Of a DNA stretch of 64,000 bases, positions 52,791 through 60,519 are shown piece by piece. Both the position numbers and the translations under genes were made by a program. Each line of letters begins with the position of its first letter. The first letter of the stretch is position 1. The notes under the pieces were generated by a model that saw only the letters and a list, made by a program, of their open reading frames with translations, ran no database searches and was not told the origin of the DNA. The DNA lies in contig JBGUEQ010000022.1 of assembly GCA_041821265.1 (NCBI GenBank), positions 1 through 64,000 of the forward strand, read 5' to 3'. Source of the DNA: Lachnotalea sp041821265 (GTDB lineage: Bacteria > Bacillota > Clostridia > Lachnospirales > Lachnospiraceae).

Positions 52791-52819
52791 CTCTACATAA
52801 ACGATGGAGGTAAAAAACG

Positions 52820-53200
52820 ATGAATAGAGCATCAATATATATTAGAAGCAAAGGAACAGAAGCAATTGGAAAGTTGATATTGACACAACTGGTAGATATG
52901 ACAGTTGGAACAGGAATTTATGAAGTAGAAGGAGATCTTGTTGTTGAGTTTAGGGGTAATGCAGAAGGCGATTATCTCAAAAATATTTTGGAGGCAGTAA
53001 AATCAGGAAAAAGCAATATTATTATTGTAGACAAACTTGAAAGCTTCTTCAATAACACAGATGAAGCAAGAAAATTTGCATTGCAATTGATGAATCTTGG
53101 TGCATGTATTTTTGTCAGAAAGAATGATGATTTGGTTTTATACCAGGATAAAGAAAATTATTGCTGTGTTATTCAGGAATTAGCGAGTAAATGGTATTAA
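52820..53200 (+). CDS. Small protein resembling an inactive serine-recombinase catalytic domain
   Basis: The 126-residue protein begins NRASIYIRSKG and continues with a strand-helix order like the resolvase catalytic domain, including IIIVDKLESFFNN where recombinases have the D-R-L-x-R motif. The usual catalytic arginines are missing and there is no DNA-binding C-terminus, so recombination activity is unlikely. GGAGG (52806-52810) sets the ATG. It directly follows the structured-RNA region and is two bases from a second protein of the same kind, hinting at a structural or regulatory pair. Confidence 0.5.
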   Translation: MNRASIYIRSKGTEAIGKLILTQLVDMTVGTGIYEVEGDLVVEFRGNAEGDYLKNILEAVKSGKSNIIIVDKLESFFNNTDEARKFALQLMNLGACIFVRKNDDLVLYQDKENYCCVIQELASKWY

Positions 53201-53201
53201 T

Positions 53202-53738
53202 ATGGCTGCTAACTATTCAATTGTGATTATGGGTAGTGAAACAGTCATTTTTGACGCTTATAGGAACAAAGTGATTAGCTGTCCGACGGAAAAAGAGGCA
53301 GTTGAGTATATCAATGAAATAGAAGAAGGAGATAACGAAATGGATAAGATTCGAGTAATTATTTATTTGTGCGAAAGTGAAGATAGTGATTTAGACAGCA
53401 AGCTACAGAATGATTTGATAAAGTGGTCAAAGCTACAGGGGTATGAAATTGTTGCTATTATATCAGAATATACTGGAGGCACGGGAATTGCTAAGAAAGG
53501 TTATACCACATGCTTAGATATGATAGATGATTGTGAGGCTGAAGGCATCGTTGCATTATCAGAAGCAATGATTTCAGATGAAGCAGAAATTATAAAAGAT
53601 TTTGTTACTATGATTGGCTGCTATGGCGGTTTTGTAAGATTTGCATTGGAAGGAAAAGCTGAGGGTATTGATGTATCAGCTTTAGACGATAGCGATGAGG
53701 ATATCTTCGAAAATCGTTGTACAATTACACTACTATAA
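53202..53738 (+). CDS. Second recombinase-fold-like protein
   Basis: Residues 47-178 start MDKIRVIIYLCESEDSD and contain LQNDLIKWSKLQGYEIVAI, a TGGTG loop and CLDMIDDCEAEGIVALSE, following the order of a resolvase N-terminal domain but lacking the D-R-L-x-R motif. The first 46 residues are a separate segment. A strong internal ribosome site (AAGGAG at 53326-53331) before ATG 53340 could give the 132-residue domain alone; the ATG at 53202 has no good site. Both products are possible. Confidence 0.5.
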   Translation: MAANYSIVIMGSETVIFDAYRNKVISCPTEKEAVEYINEIEEGDNEMDKIRVIIYLCESEDSDLDSKLQNDLIKWSKLQGYEIVAIISEYTGGTGIAKKGYTTCLDMIDDCEAEGIVALSEAMISDEAEIIKDFVTMIGCYGGFVRFALEGKAEGIDVSALDDSDEDIFENRCTITLL

Positions 53739-53795
53739 AGAAATATGCATTAGTTGGTCAGCTGGTGAAAACTAGCTGACCAGATTGGAGGAAAA

Positions 53796-54290
53796 ATGAA
53801 GATTAGAGAATTTGTTGAAGACTATCCTGAAATAACTAAACCAGCAAGAAATAGCAATGTCTTCCGTAACGGTGATGGGAACGGAAACAATTACAATAAA
53901 GTGCCAAATACAATTGAAAGAGCATTAGCAATGGAACCTGTTAAAAAAGGTGATATCGTACTAATTAATATGGGAGATGATACAGAACATTGTAAAATGG
54001 TTGGTTCTCGCCCTGCTATTGTATGTGGCCGTTTCATTCCAGACTGTCCTGTGATTCTTGTAATTCCAATGACACAATCATTTAGACAAATTGACAGACC
54101 AGAGCACATTTTTATAGATAAGAATGACTGTGAAAATTTGAGAGAATCAGGAATGGCAATGTGCGAACAATTGTGCAGTGCGGATCGTACGCAGGTTATT
54201 AAGAAAATTGCAGCTATTACGGACAAAAGATTGATAGAAAAACTTAATATAGCACTTATCTATCAGCTTGAACTGCTGGATGAGGAGTGA
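53796..54290 (+). CDS. PemK/MazF-family toxin-like protein
   Basis: The core from about residue 48 has the MazF order GDIVLINMGD, SRPAIVCG, PVILVIPMTQ and the conserved CEQLCSADRTQVIKKIAAIT segment. MazF enzymes cut mRNA at short sequences. It has an N-terminal extension of about 48 residues rich in Asn and Gly. No typical MazE antitoxin gene lies immediately upstream; the small downstream gene is not MazE-like. GGAGG precedes the ATG. It may therefore be regulated by an unusual partner. Confidence 0.82.
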   Translation: MKIREFVEDYPEITKPARNSNVFRNGDGNGNNYNKVPNTIERALAMEPVKKGDIVLINMGDDTEHCKMVGSRPAIVCGRFIPDCPVILVIPMTQSFRQIDRPEHIFIDKNDCENLRESGMAMCEQLCSADRTQVIKKIAAITDKRLIEKLNIALIYQLELLDEE

Positions 54291-54294
54291 GTAA

Positions 54295-54438
54295 ATGGCA
54301 AAAGAATTGGAATTAGCAAAGAAATTAGCTGTTCTTGGAAAGCTTTATTGTATGGCATTACTCAGTGAAGACGAGTACACAGCAGTGAAAAAGAGAATTA
54401 TGAGAGAATATAACGTGGTTAGTTTTATGAATACATAA
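54295..54438 (+). CDS. SHOCT-like small protein
   Basis: The 47-residue protein has the pattern LAKKLAVLGKLYCMALLSEDEYTAVKKRI, a short amphipathic helix pair like SHOCT domains, where LxxLxxLLxxGLIxxEEF is usual. GAGGAGT overlaps the preceding stop and its ATG follows 5 bases after it, so it is coupled to the PemK gene. Similar small proteins are common before large serine recombinases in mobile elements. Function unknown. Confidence 0.6.
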   Translation: MAKELELAKKLAVLGKLYCMALLSEDEYTAVKKRIMREYNVVSFMNT

Positions 54439-54446
54439 CATATTAG

Positions 54447-54475
54447 AATGCCGGTGAAAAATTTTCATCGGCATT
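54447..54475 (+). terminator. Hairpin terminator before the recombinase gene
   Basis: AATGCCGGTGA pairs with TCATCGGCATT around an A/T-rich loop, with T-rich sequence after it. Confidence 0.7.
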
Positions 54476-54510
54476 TTCACATGTTCGTTCATATTTAACT
54501 TTTGGATTAT

Positions 54511-54551
54511 AGTAAAGTCAGAAACAAACATGAAAGGTTTCTGATTTTACT
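54511..54551. repeat. 15-bp inverted repeat upstream of the serine recombinase
   Basis: AGTAAAGTCAGAAAC (54511-54525) and GTTTCTGATTTTACT (54537-54551) are complementary at 14 of 15 positions, with an 11-base centre. It lies in the promoter region of the recombinase gene and may be an operator. It could also be a recombination site, but no second copy was noticed. Confidence 0.6.
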
Positions 54552-54577
54552 ATACTTCAAGAGAGGAGGAGGTCAAT

Positions 54578-56263
54578 ATGGCAGAAGTTGAAGTAATAAA
54601 AGCAAGTGAGGGTACGGTAAACAGGCGTAGAGATACTATTGGAAAAGGATTGACACTGGAAAGACAGAGGGTGGCAGCCTATGTGCGAGTAAGTACCGAT
54701 GGAGAGGAACAGTTACAGAGTTTTCAGTCTCAGATGGAATACTATACAGATAAAATATCCAAGAACAAGGATTGGGCATTTGTTGGTATCTATTCAGATG
54801 AAGCAATAACTGGTACGAAAACAGCGAAAAGAGAAGGCTTTCTGAATATGATAAGTGATTGTATGAATGGTTTGGTAGATGTTGTATTAACAAAATCTAT
54901 TTCCAGGTTTTCACGTAATCTTGTTGATACATTACAGTATGTGCGTATGTTAAAAGACAAAGGTGTAGCAATTATTTTTGAGAAAGAGAATATAAATACT
55001 CTTTCTATGGAAAGTGAAATGGCGTTGGCACTATTAAGCACACTTGCACAGAATGAAGTTGAATCTTTATCAGCCAATGTAAAAATGGGCATTAAGATGA
55101 AGATGAAACGCGGTGAGCTTATGGGATTTAATGGATGCTTGGGGTATAATTATCATCAGGAAGATAAGTCCATTAGTATTAATGACGAAGAGGCGGAAAT
55201 TGTTCGTTGGGTCTTTGAACGTTACAATCAAGGATATGGTGCATACACCATTGCAAAAGACTTAGTGCGTCTAGGTAAGAAAAATAAGAAGGGCGAAGTT
55301 AAATGGACCGATAGCGGTGTTAGAGGAATTGTGAAAAATGAAAAATACAAAGGTGATTTGCGTTTAGGCAAGACGTTTACTGTAGATCCAATTTCTAAAC
55401 GTAGACTAGAGAATATGGGTGAAGAAGATCAGTTTTATATTAAAGATCATCATGAAGCTATAGTTTCTGAAGAAGAGTGGGATAAAGCTCAAGAGATTCG
55501 TATGAGCAGATATGGAAAGAATACAAGTGTTATAGACGGCACAAGAGAGAAACAGTCTCGTAAGTTTGCTTTTAGTAGCTTGTGTGAGTGTGCGTACTGT
55601 GGGACAAAATTAACAAGGAGATCACATCACCAGGATACACAAAATAAGAAGCCTGTTTGGGTATGCAGAACTGCTTCCAATAAGGGAAAGGATAAATGCC
55701 CTCATAGTAAAACAATTGATGAATCTATTCTGGAAAATGCATTTGTTGAAACCTTTCAATTACTGGCAGATAATTTTGATGATGTCCTAGACTCTGTTTT
55801 AGAATCGATTGAAACTGAATTATCAAATAATGATAATGGAGAAAGGTTAAAACGTATTGATAAGAGCTTGGCAGCAATGGAAGCAAAGCGAAAGAAATTG
55901 ACCGACATGTTACTTGATGATAAAATTTTAAAAGAAGCTTATGATGAGAGATATGATGAATATACACAAAAAATCAATCATATTAGGCAGGAACAAAAAA
56001 TTCTAACATCAAATGCCGATGCAAAGAAAGATGTCGGCAAGAGAATGAAAGATTTAAGATCACGAATTTCAGAAGTTAAGGTATTGGATAAATTCGATCG
56101 TTCTGTATTTGAGAGTGTTGTAAAGAAAGTACTTATTGGTGAAATAAATGAAGATGGAATATCAGATCCATATAAGATTACTTTTGTATTAAAAGGACTT
56201 GCTGATTATTCGGTATCAGATGCAAAAAAGAGATACAAGAATTTACGCAAGCAGGTAGGTTAG
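54578..56263 (+). CDS. Large serine recombinase
   Basis: This 561-residue site-specific recombinase would integrate or excise the element. The resolvase domain has AYVRVSTDGEEQ with catalytic S39 and the SRFSRN arginines near 110. A recombinase domain and a zinc ribbon follow (CECAYCGTKL ... CRTASNKGKDKC, about 340-378), then a coiled coil to about 500. GGAGGAGG precedes the ATG. Such enzymes usually lie next to an attachment site. None was identified, but the 200 bases after the following small gene are a place to look. Confidence 0.94.
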   Translation: MAEVEVIKASEGTVNRRRDTIGKGLTLERQRVAAYVRVSTDGEEQLQSFQSQMEYYTDKISKNKDWAFVGIYSDEAITGTKTAKREGFLNMISDCMNGLVDVVLTKSISRFSRNLVDTLQYVRMLKDKGVAIIFEKENINTLSMESEMALALLSTLAQNEVESLSANVKMGIKMKMKRGELMGFNGCLGYNYHQEDKSISINDEEAEIVRWVFERYNQGYGAYTIAKDLVRLGKKNKKGEVKWTDSGVRGIVKNEKYKGDLRLGKTFTVDPISKRRLENMGEEDQFYIKDHHEAIVSEEEWDKAQEIRMSRYGKNTSVIDGTREKQSRKFAFSSLCECAYCGTKLTRRSHHQDTQNKKPVWVCRTASNKGKDKCPHSKTIDESILENAFVETFQLLADNFDDVLDSVLESIETELSNNDNGERLKRIDKSLAAMEAKRKKLTDMLLDDKILKEAYDERYDEYTQKINHIRQEQKILTSNADAKKDVGKRMKDLRSRISEVKVLDKFDRSVFESVVKKVLIGEINEDGISDPYKITFVLKGLADYSVSDAKKRYKNLRKQVG

Positions 56264-56302
56264 TAACAAGTTTACTTCAATAAGTAGAAAGGGCTGTTTA
56301 AA

Positions 56303-56602
56303 ATGAGCACTCAAAACGACTTATTGAATGGTAGCAATAACAAAAATGAGAGTCTTGCTAGTGAGGGACCAGAACACACAAAAATGTGTTCCAATTGGCA
56401 AGACGACTCGGATAATATGTTCCCTTATTACGAAGACGACACATGTGGAGACCGTCTGTTGTCTACAAAGGGTGAATATGTAGAAATCCTTGAATTTACG
56501 CACTTTGCGAGGGTTTTTAAGTTCACTGGGAAATCGAATTTTGGAAGAAAAAAAGAGATTTCCAATGAGATTAAAGTCTCGGTAGTTGTAGAACTGGTAT
56601 GA
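56303..56602 (+). CDS. Hypothetical small protein after the recombinase
   Basis: A 99-residue frame opens with AAAGGGCTG before the ATG. It is acidic, Asn/Ser-rich in the first half and has no recognised motif. It may be real or chance. The 198 bases after it contain a GCGAAC/GTTCGC hairpin (56685-56699) and a terminator. Confidence 0.35.
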   Translation: MSTQNDLLNGSNNKNESLASEGPEHTKMCSNWQDDSDNMFPYYEDDTCGDRLLSTKGEYVEILEFTHFARVFKFTGKSNFGRKKEISNEIKVSVVVELV

Positions 56603-56702
56603 GTGGACACAAAAATATATCGTTCATAAATCGGATGATTTCAGTAAAATAAACCGTCAACAACTTCATAAGAAAAAGTCCAATGCGAACAAAGTTCGCT
56701 AT

Positions 56703-56756
56703 AAGACCGCTTGTTTTCAACATCTTTGATGTGAAAGCAGGCGGTCTTCTTTTTTT
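56703..56756 (+). terminator. Intrinsic terminator upstream of parB-like gene
   Basis: AAGACCGC pairs with GCGGTCTT as the base of a long interrupted stem (inner ACATC/GATGT), followed by seven T. Confidence 0.85.
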
Positions 56757-56800
56757 GCCAGTTTTCACATGACACCTACGACAATAGGAGGAATGAGAAG

Positions 56801-57823
56801 ATGAAGAAATCAAAGGATTTGTGTTCATTATGGAATAACGAACAGGAATTACAGACGGGAAACGTTAAAATTAGTGAATTGCATGAGTTTAAAGGACATC
56901 CATTTCGGGTTGAACATGATATGCAGTTGTTTGAATTATCCAGAAGTATTGAAGAAAAGGGAGTATTGGTTCCACTGATTGTTAGACCTAATCCTGATGG
57001 AAAAGGGTATGAGATTATTGCAGGTCATAGAAGAAAAACTGCCTGTGAATGGGCTGGTGTTGATACAGTTCCTGTGATAGTTATGCAGATGGATGATGCA
57101 GAAGCCACAATAGCCATGATCGATAGCAATCTGCAAAGAGAGCATATCAGACCTAGTGAAAAGGCATTTGCGTATAAGATGAAGTTGGAGGCAATGAAGC
57201 AGCAGGGAAAACGAAATGATTTGTTTCAAGATGGAACTTTGTCCCCAGTGGGGACGAAGTTAGATAATCCCACTATAGAATTGAATCAATTGGTTTGTTC
57301 TTATGATGATTCGGGGAAATGGCAATTAGACAGTCAGCCATTAGAAAAAGAACTACCGAGAGTACGGACAGATGAATTGTTGGCGAGACAAATAGGAGAA
57401 AGCAGAAATCAGATTGCAAGATATATTCGCCTTACCAATCTGATACCAAAGATTCTGGATATGGTAGATGAAGATAAACTGGCATTTCGTTCTGCAGTAG
57501 AACTGTCTTATCTGTCAGAAGAAGAACAGTATGAGCTTCATGCAATTATGGAATTGGAGCAGGTAATTCCGTCCTTATCTCAAGCGAATCGAATGAAGCG
57601 GATGAGTCAGTCTGGAAAGTTAGATATGGATATGCTTTATGAAATTCTTGGGGAAGAGAAACCAAATCAGAGGGAAAAGCTAAAGATTTATGCTGATTCA
57701 TTAGAAAAGTATTTTCCATCTGATTTTACACCAAAACAGAAAGTGGAACTAATAGAAACGCTTGTAAAAGAATGGAGTTTAAATCAAGTTAAGACAAAGA
57801 CAGTGAAGAAGAAGGGTAGGTAA
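56801..57823 (+). CDS. ParB-like partition/nuclease-domain protein
   Basis: The 340-residue protein has the ParB/Srx domain (EIIAGHRRKTACEWAG, about 72-87) that binds CTP in ParB proteins, the NLQREHIRPSEKAFAYKM segment and a central helix-turn-helix region (LLARQIGESRNQIARYIRLTNL). GAGGAATGAG precedes the ATG. There is no ParA nearby, so it may act with the ParM system or as a regulator. It begins the maintenance block of the element. Confidence 0.88.
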   Translation: MKKSKDLCSLWNNEQELQTGNVKISELHEFKGHPFRVEHDMQLFELSRSIEEKGVLVPLIVRPNPDGKGYEIIAGHRRKTACEWAGVDTVPVIVMQMDDAEATIAMIDSNLQREHIRPSEKAFAYKMKLEAMKQQGKRNDLFQDGTLSPVGTKLDNPTIELNQLVCSYDDSGKWQLDSQPLEKELPRVRTDELLARQIGESRNQIARYIRLTNLIPKILDMVDEDKLAFRSAVELSYLSEEEQYELHAIMELEQVIPSLSQANRMKRMSQSGKLDMDMLYEILGEEKPNQREKLKIYADSLEKYFPSDFTPKQKVELIETLVKEWSLNQVKTKTVKKKGR

Positions 57824-57828
57824 TTATT

Positions 57829-58209
57829 ATGAGTGAAGAGAAAACATTATTTGATTCCATGGGGGTTCGTTATGAAGAACGAGAAGGATTATTTTATCCA
57901 GTAATTGCAGAGATGGAAATACAAGAGCAAATTCATGTAGGAAAGTATGGACATCTTTGGATGAATTTTATGAAAGAGAACCATACGGATCGTTATCGTC
58001 ATTTACTTCGATTTAGGAAATTAATGACAAAAGCAATTGAGATTGATGAGGAAGCATATCAATTGATGGATTCAATTACTGAGAAGTATTTAAAGAGCCA
58101 TTCGCCTAAAGATTCCAGTTCTACCATGGAAATGTGGAGACTTCGGGAAGAAGCGAAAAGAATAGCAGAAGAAGTTATTTTTCAAGATATTGTTAATCAG
58201 TTTCACTAA
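57829..58209 (+). CDS. TnpV-family protein
   Basis: This 126-residue protein resembles TnpV of Tn4451-type elements, a common passenger of clostridial mobile elements without a known biochemical role. The pattern HLLRFRKLMTKAIEIDEEAYQLMD followed by MWRLREEAKRIAEEVI is typical. It starts 6 bases after the ParB-like gene and its TAA overlaps a frame leading into the ParM-like gene, so the three are one operon. Confidence 0.75.
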   Translation: MSEEKTLFDSMGVRYEEREGLFYPVIAEMEIQEQIHVGKYGHLWMNFMKENHTDRYRHLLRFRKLMTKAIEIDEEAYQLMDSITEKYLKSHSPKDSSSTMEMWRLREEAKRIAEEVIFQDIVNQFH

Positions 58210-58226
58210 TGGGAGGAATTTTATTT

Positions 58227-59261
58227 ATGAATGAGAACTTAAGGATAGCAGGAAATCAGAATTATTTTATAGGAAAACCAAATCAATCCGAAATTACAAC
58301 AACACCAAATGGTAAAGGAGAAGAACGAATGAGAGATTATAATATGAATGGAACTTTAATTATTGGCTGTGACCACGGTTATGGCAACATTAAGACGGCG
58401 CACTTTTGCTTCAAGGCATCCGCTGAAGCAAGTGAAACCGCGCCAATTTTTAGCAAAGATTATGTGAAATATGAAGACAAATATTATGTAATATCAGAAG
58501 GGCATAAAACCTTTCTGGCAGACAAGATTGCAGATGATGACTATTATATTCTGACGCTGGCGGCAATTGCAAAGGAACTGGAACTTCGAGGATTGCATGA
58601 AGCAAAAATTCATCTGGCAGTAGGACTGCCACTGAAATGGGTAAAGGCACAAAGAGAATCTTTTAAGTCCTATCTGCTTCGCAATCGCTATGTGGATTTT
58701 GAATATCGTGAGAAGAAATATCTAGTAGAGATTGTAGACTGTACGGTAATGCCACAGTGCTATTCGGCGGTGGCAGAGACTTTAAAAGAATTTACTGGAA
58801 TTAATATGCTTGTTGATATTGGAAATGGAACCATGAACATCATGTATCTCAATGACAGAAGGGCAATGGAGAATAAATCATGGACGGAGAAATTCGGAGT
58901 GAATCAGTGTGCAATTCGCATTCGCAACAAGGTGCTGGATGAAACAGGCACCAATCTTATGGATGATGTAATTGAGCGTTTTCTTAGGACAGGAGTAACA
59001 AAAGTAGATGAACCTTATAATTCCTTAATCATAAATGCAGCAGCAGAGTATGTGGCTGAAATATTTGCGAAACTGAAAGATTATGAATATAACGATAAGC
59101 TCATGAATCTGCATATTATGGGTGGTGGTCATAAGCTGGTGGAAACCGTTGGAGAGTATAATCCAGATAAGACTTTCTTTATCACAGACATCTGTGCTAC
59201 GGCAAAAGGGTACGAGTATTACTGTTATATGGGACTTCGCAGACAAAACCAGAATCGTTAA
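58227..59261 (+). CDS. ParM-like actin-family plasmid partition ATPase
   Basis: This actin-like ATPase forms filaments that push DNA copies apart. The phosphate-1 motif LIIGCDHGYGNIKTA, the phosphate-2 region INMLVDIGNGTMNIMYL and the adenosine motif HIMGGGHKL are visible. Two starts are possible: ATG 58227 after GGGAGG spaced 11, or ATG 58329 after AAAGGAG spaced 7, which would remove a 34-residue leader not seen in relatives. A ParR-like gene follows 57 bases later, completing a type II partition system. Confidence 0.85.
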   Translation: MNENLRIAGNQNYFIGKPNQSEITTTPNGKGEERMRDYNMNGTLIIGCDHGYGNIKTAHFCFKASAEASETAPIFSKDYVKYEDKYYVISEGHKTFLADKIADDDYYILTLAAIAKELELRGLHEAKIHLAVGLPLKWVKAQRESFKSYLLRNRYVDFEYREKKYLVEIVDCTVMPQCYSAVAETLKEFTGINMLVDIGNGTMNIMYLNDRRAMENKSWTEKFGVNQCAIRIRNKVLDETGTNLMDDVIERFLRTGVTKVDEPYNSLIINAAAEYVAEIFAKLKDYEYNDKLMNLHIMGGGHKLVETVGEYNPDKTFFITDICATAKGYEYYCYMGLRRQNQNR

Positions 59262-59318
59262 TCAGAAAGATTTTTGATAGATTGATATGGTTAAAATCTT
59301 GCGAGAAAGGAGTTTTCA

Positions 59319-59801
59319 ATGATAAGAAATACGAATATCCGATTCTATGAGGAAGAAGAGGAGGATAAAAGGGCATGGGAGATCTTACATTCCTTTGATA
59401 AGAAACAGTTCAAGTCCCAGAGCAAATTCGTGGTGCTTGCCATACTGGATTATTATGAAAAATGCATGAAGCAAGAGCAAGATCCGTACTTTGAGACAAG
59501 GGAAAAAGAAGATGCTTTTTCTGACAGAATCGTAAAGTCAGTGGAAGAAAAAGTACTCAGTAATCTTCCGGCACTGATCGGGAATTATGTGATGTGCATG
59601 CAACAGATTCCGTTGCAGAATGCTTCAATGGTTGGGCAGTCAGCGGTAGCAAATTCCACAGGAATACTTCCTACTGCAAATGCTACTGGTGCAATAAATC
59701 CTTCTGGAGCAGAAGTAGAGATTGGTTCTGGTGATTTTAGTAAGGAATCAAATATTGAGATTGAGGAAAACGAATTTCTTGATTTTGGAATGATGGAATA
59801 G
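59319..59801 (+). CDS. ParR-like DNA-binding adaptor
   Basis: The 160-residue protein begins with a ribbon-helix-helix-like segment (NIRFYEEEEEDKRAWEILHSFDKKQFKSQSKFVVLAIL) as in ParR proteins. The rest is a flexible Ala/Asn/Gly/Thr-rich tail ending in an acidic NEFLDFGMME peptide, which could contact ParM filament ends. AGAAAGGAG precedes the ATG. It lies just downstream of the ParM-like gene. The centromere is probably in the repeats that follow. Confidence 0.7.
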   Translation: MIRNTNIRFYEEEEEDKRAWEILHSFDKKQFKSQSKFVVLAILDYYEKCMKQEQDPYFETREKEDAFSDRIVKSVEEKVLSNLPALIGNYVMCMQQIPLQNASMVGQSAVANSTGILPTANATGAINPSGAEVEIGSGDFSKESNIEIEENEFLDFGMME

Positions 59802-59803
59802 GT

Positions 59804-59926
59804 TTGGTTACAAGAGTGTTACCAGAAATGGAAGAACGGCTACATTTGGTGGTCATTTTGGTAGCAGATATTTCAAGAAAAGATAATAGAACAGATGTGG
59901 TTACAAATTGAGTTAGATTTGTAGCC
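59804..59926 (+). repeat. Inverted repeats after the ParR-like gene, possible centromere
   Basis: Variants of GGTTACAA and GTAGCC recur in both orientations. GGTTACAAAT (59899-59908) faces ATTTGTAGCC (59917-59926). GGCTAC and GGTAGC flank a TTTGGTGGTCATTTTG core (about 59839-59866), and GGTTAC faces GTTACC at 59805-59823. This spacing of related sites next to parMR genes fits a parC-type centromere. Confidence 0.45.
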
Positions 59927-59941
59927 ATATTTCATATATTG

Positions 59942-60001
59942 GGTGCAAAAGAGACAGATGGCAAATTTCATGATGTTCTGTCTTTTTTTTGCGCCTTTTT
60001 T
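59942..60001 (+). terminator. Terminator of the partition operon
   Basis: GGTGCAAAAGAGACAGA (59942-59958) pairs with TCTGTCTTTTTTTTGCGCC (59977-59995) and ends in six T. A second hairpin, TTTACAG/CTGTAAA, follows at 59999-60020. Confidence 0.8.
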
Positions 60002-60033
60002 ACAGACCAAAGGCTGTAAATATACCAGGGTCT

Positions 60034-60115
60034 TAGGGATGGAATCCCTAACAAGATAAGGGTGCGTTAGTGCCCGGTAGGATTTCGCATTGCGAAATCC
60101 GTATCTTGCAAAAAT
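60034..60115 (+). other. Origin of transfer (oriT) with IncP-like nic site
   Basis: A perfect inverted repeat GGATTTCGCA / TGCGAAATCC (60080-60089 / 60091-60100) is followed 3 bases later by ATCTTG|C. This matches the IncP-type nic consensus YATCCTGY with one change, predicting cleavage between 60108 and 60109. A GGGAT/ATCCC hairpin lies at about 60037-60049. The site lies 75 bases upstream of mobC and the relaxase gene, the normal arrangement. Confidence 0.8.
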
Positions 60116-60183
60116 TATCTTAAATTCAAAATGTTCAGGATGTAAAGCACGTAAACAATTCTTTCAAGAAGGAGAATACGATT

Positions 60184-60519
60184 ATGGGAAAGAAAAAAGT
60201 AGGTATGGCAAGACAGAATAGAACTATTCGATTATCGGAATTGGAACTACAGAAATTAGCAGAGGGGGCAAAAGCGGCAGGAATGTCAGAAAGTGAATAT
60301 GTTAGACATTTAATCCTGCATGGTGGTGTTGACACAGATTATATTCGTGACAGACAGAACATTATTCGACAGATAACAGGAGTTGCTACGAATGTAAATC
60401 AGGCAGCAAAGTGGGCGAATGAAAATAAATATATTCCACAGAGCAGAATTGATCAGATGTGTATGCAATTAGGTGTGATTCTAGGTTTGTTAAAGGAGCT
60501 GATTCAATTATGGCGATAA
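60184..60519 (+). CDS. mobC: MobC-like mobilization accessory protein
   Basis: MobC helps the relaxase open the oriT. The 111-residue protein has a ribbon-helix-helix N-terminus (NRTIRLSELELQKLAEGAKAAGMSESEYVRHLIL) and the C-terminal helices INRQ-type region QITGVATNVNQAAKWAN typical of MobC. AAGGAG precedes the ATG. The relaxase gene starts inside its last codons, so production is coupled. Confidence 0.9.
   Translation: MGKKKVGMARQNRTIRLSELELQKLAEGAKAAGMSESEYVRHLILHGGVDTDYIRDRQNIIRQITGVATNVNQAAKWANENKYIPQSRIDQMCMQLGVILGLLKELIQLWR

Noticed and set aside
52180..52819. Possible group II intron or rRNA fragment
   Set aside because: No domain V sequence and no intron-encoded protein are present, and the rRNA-leader-like segment is not followed by rRNA.
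56571..56828. 85-codon reverse frame across the terminator before the ParB-like gene
   Set aside because: It runs through a hairpin and into the ParB-like gene on the other strand and has low-complexity Ser-rich sequence.
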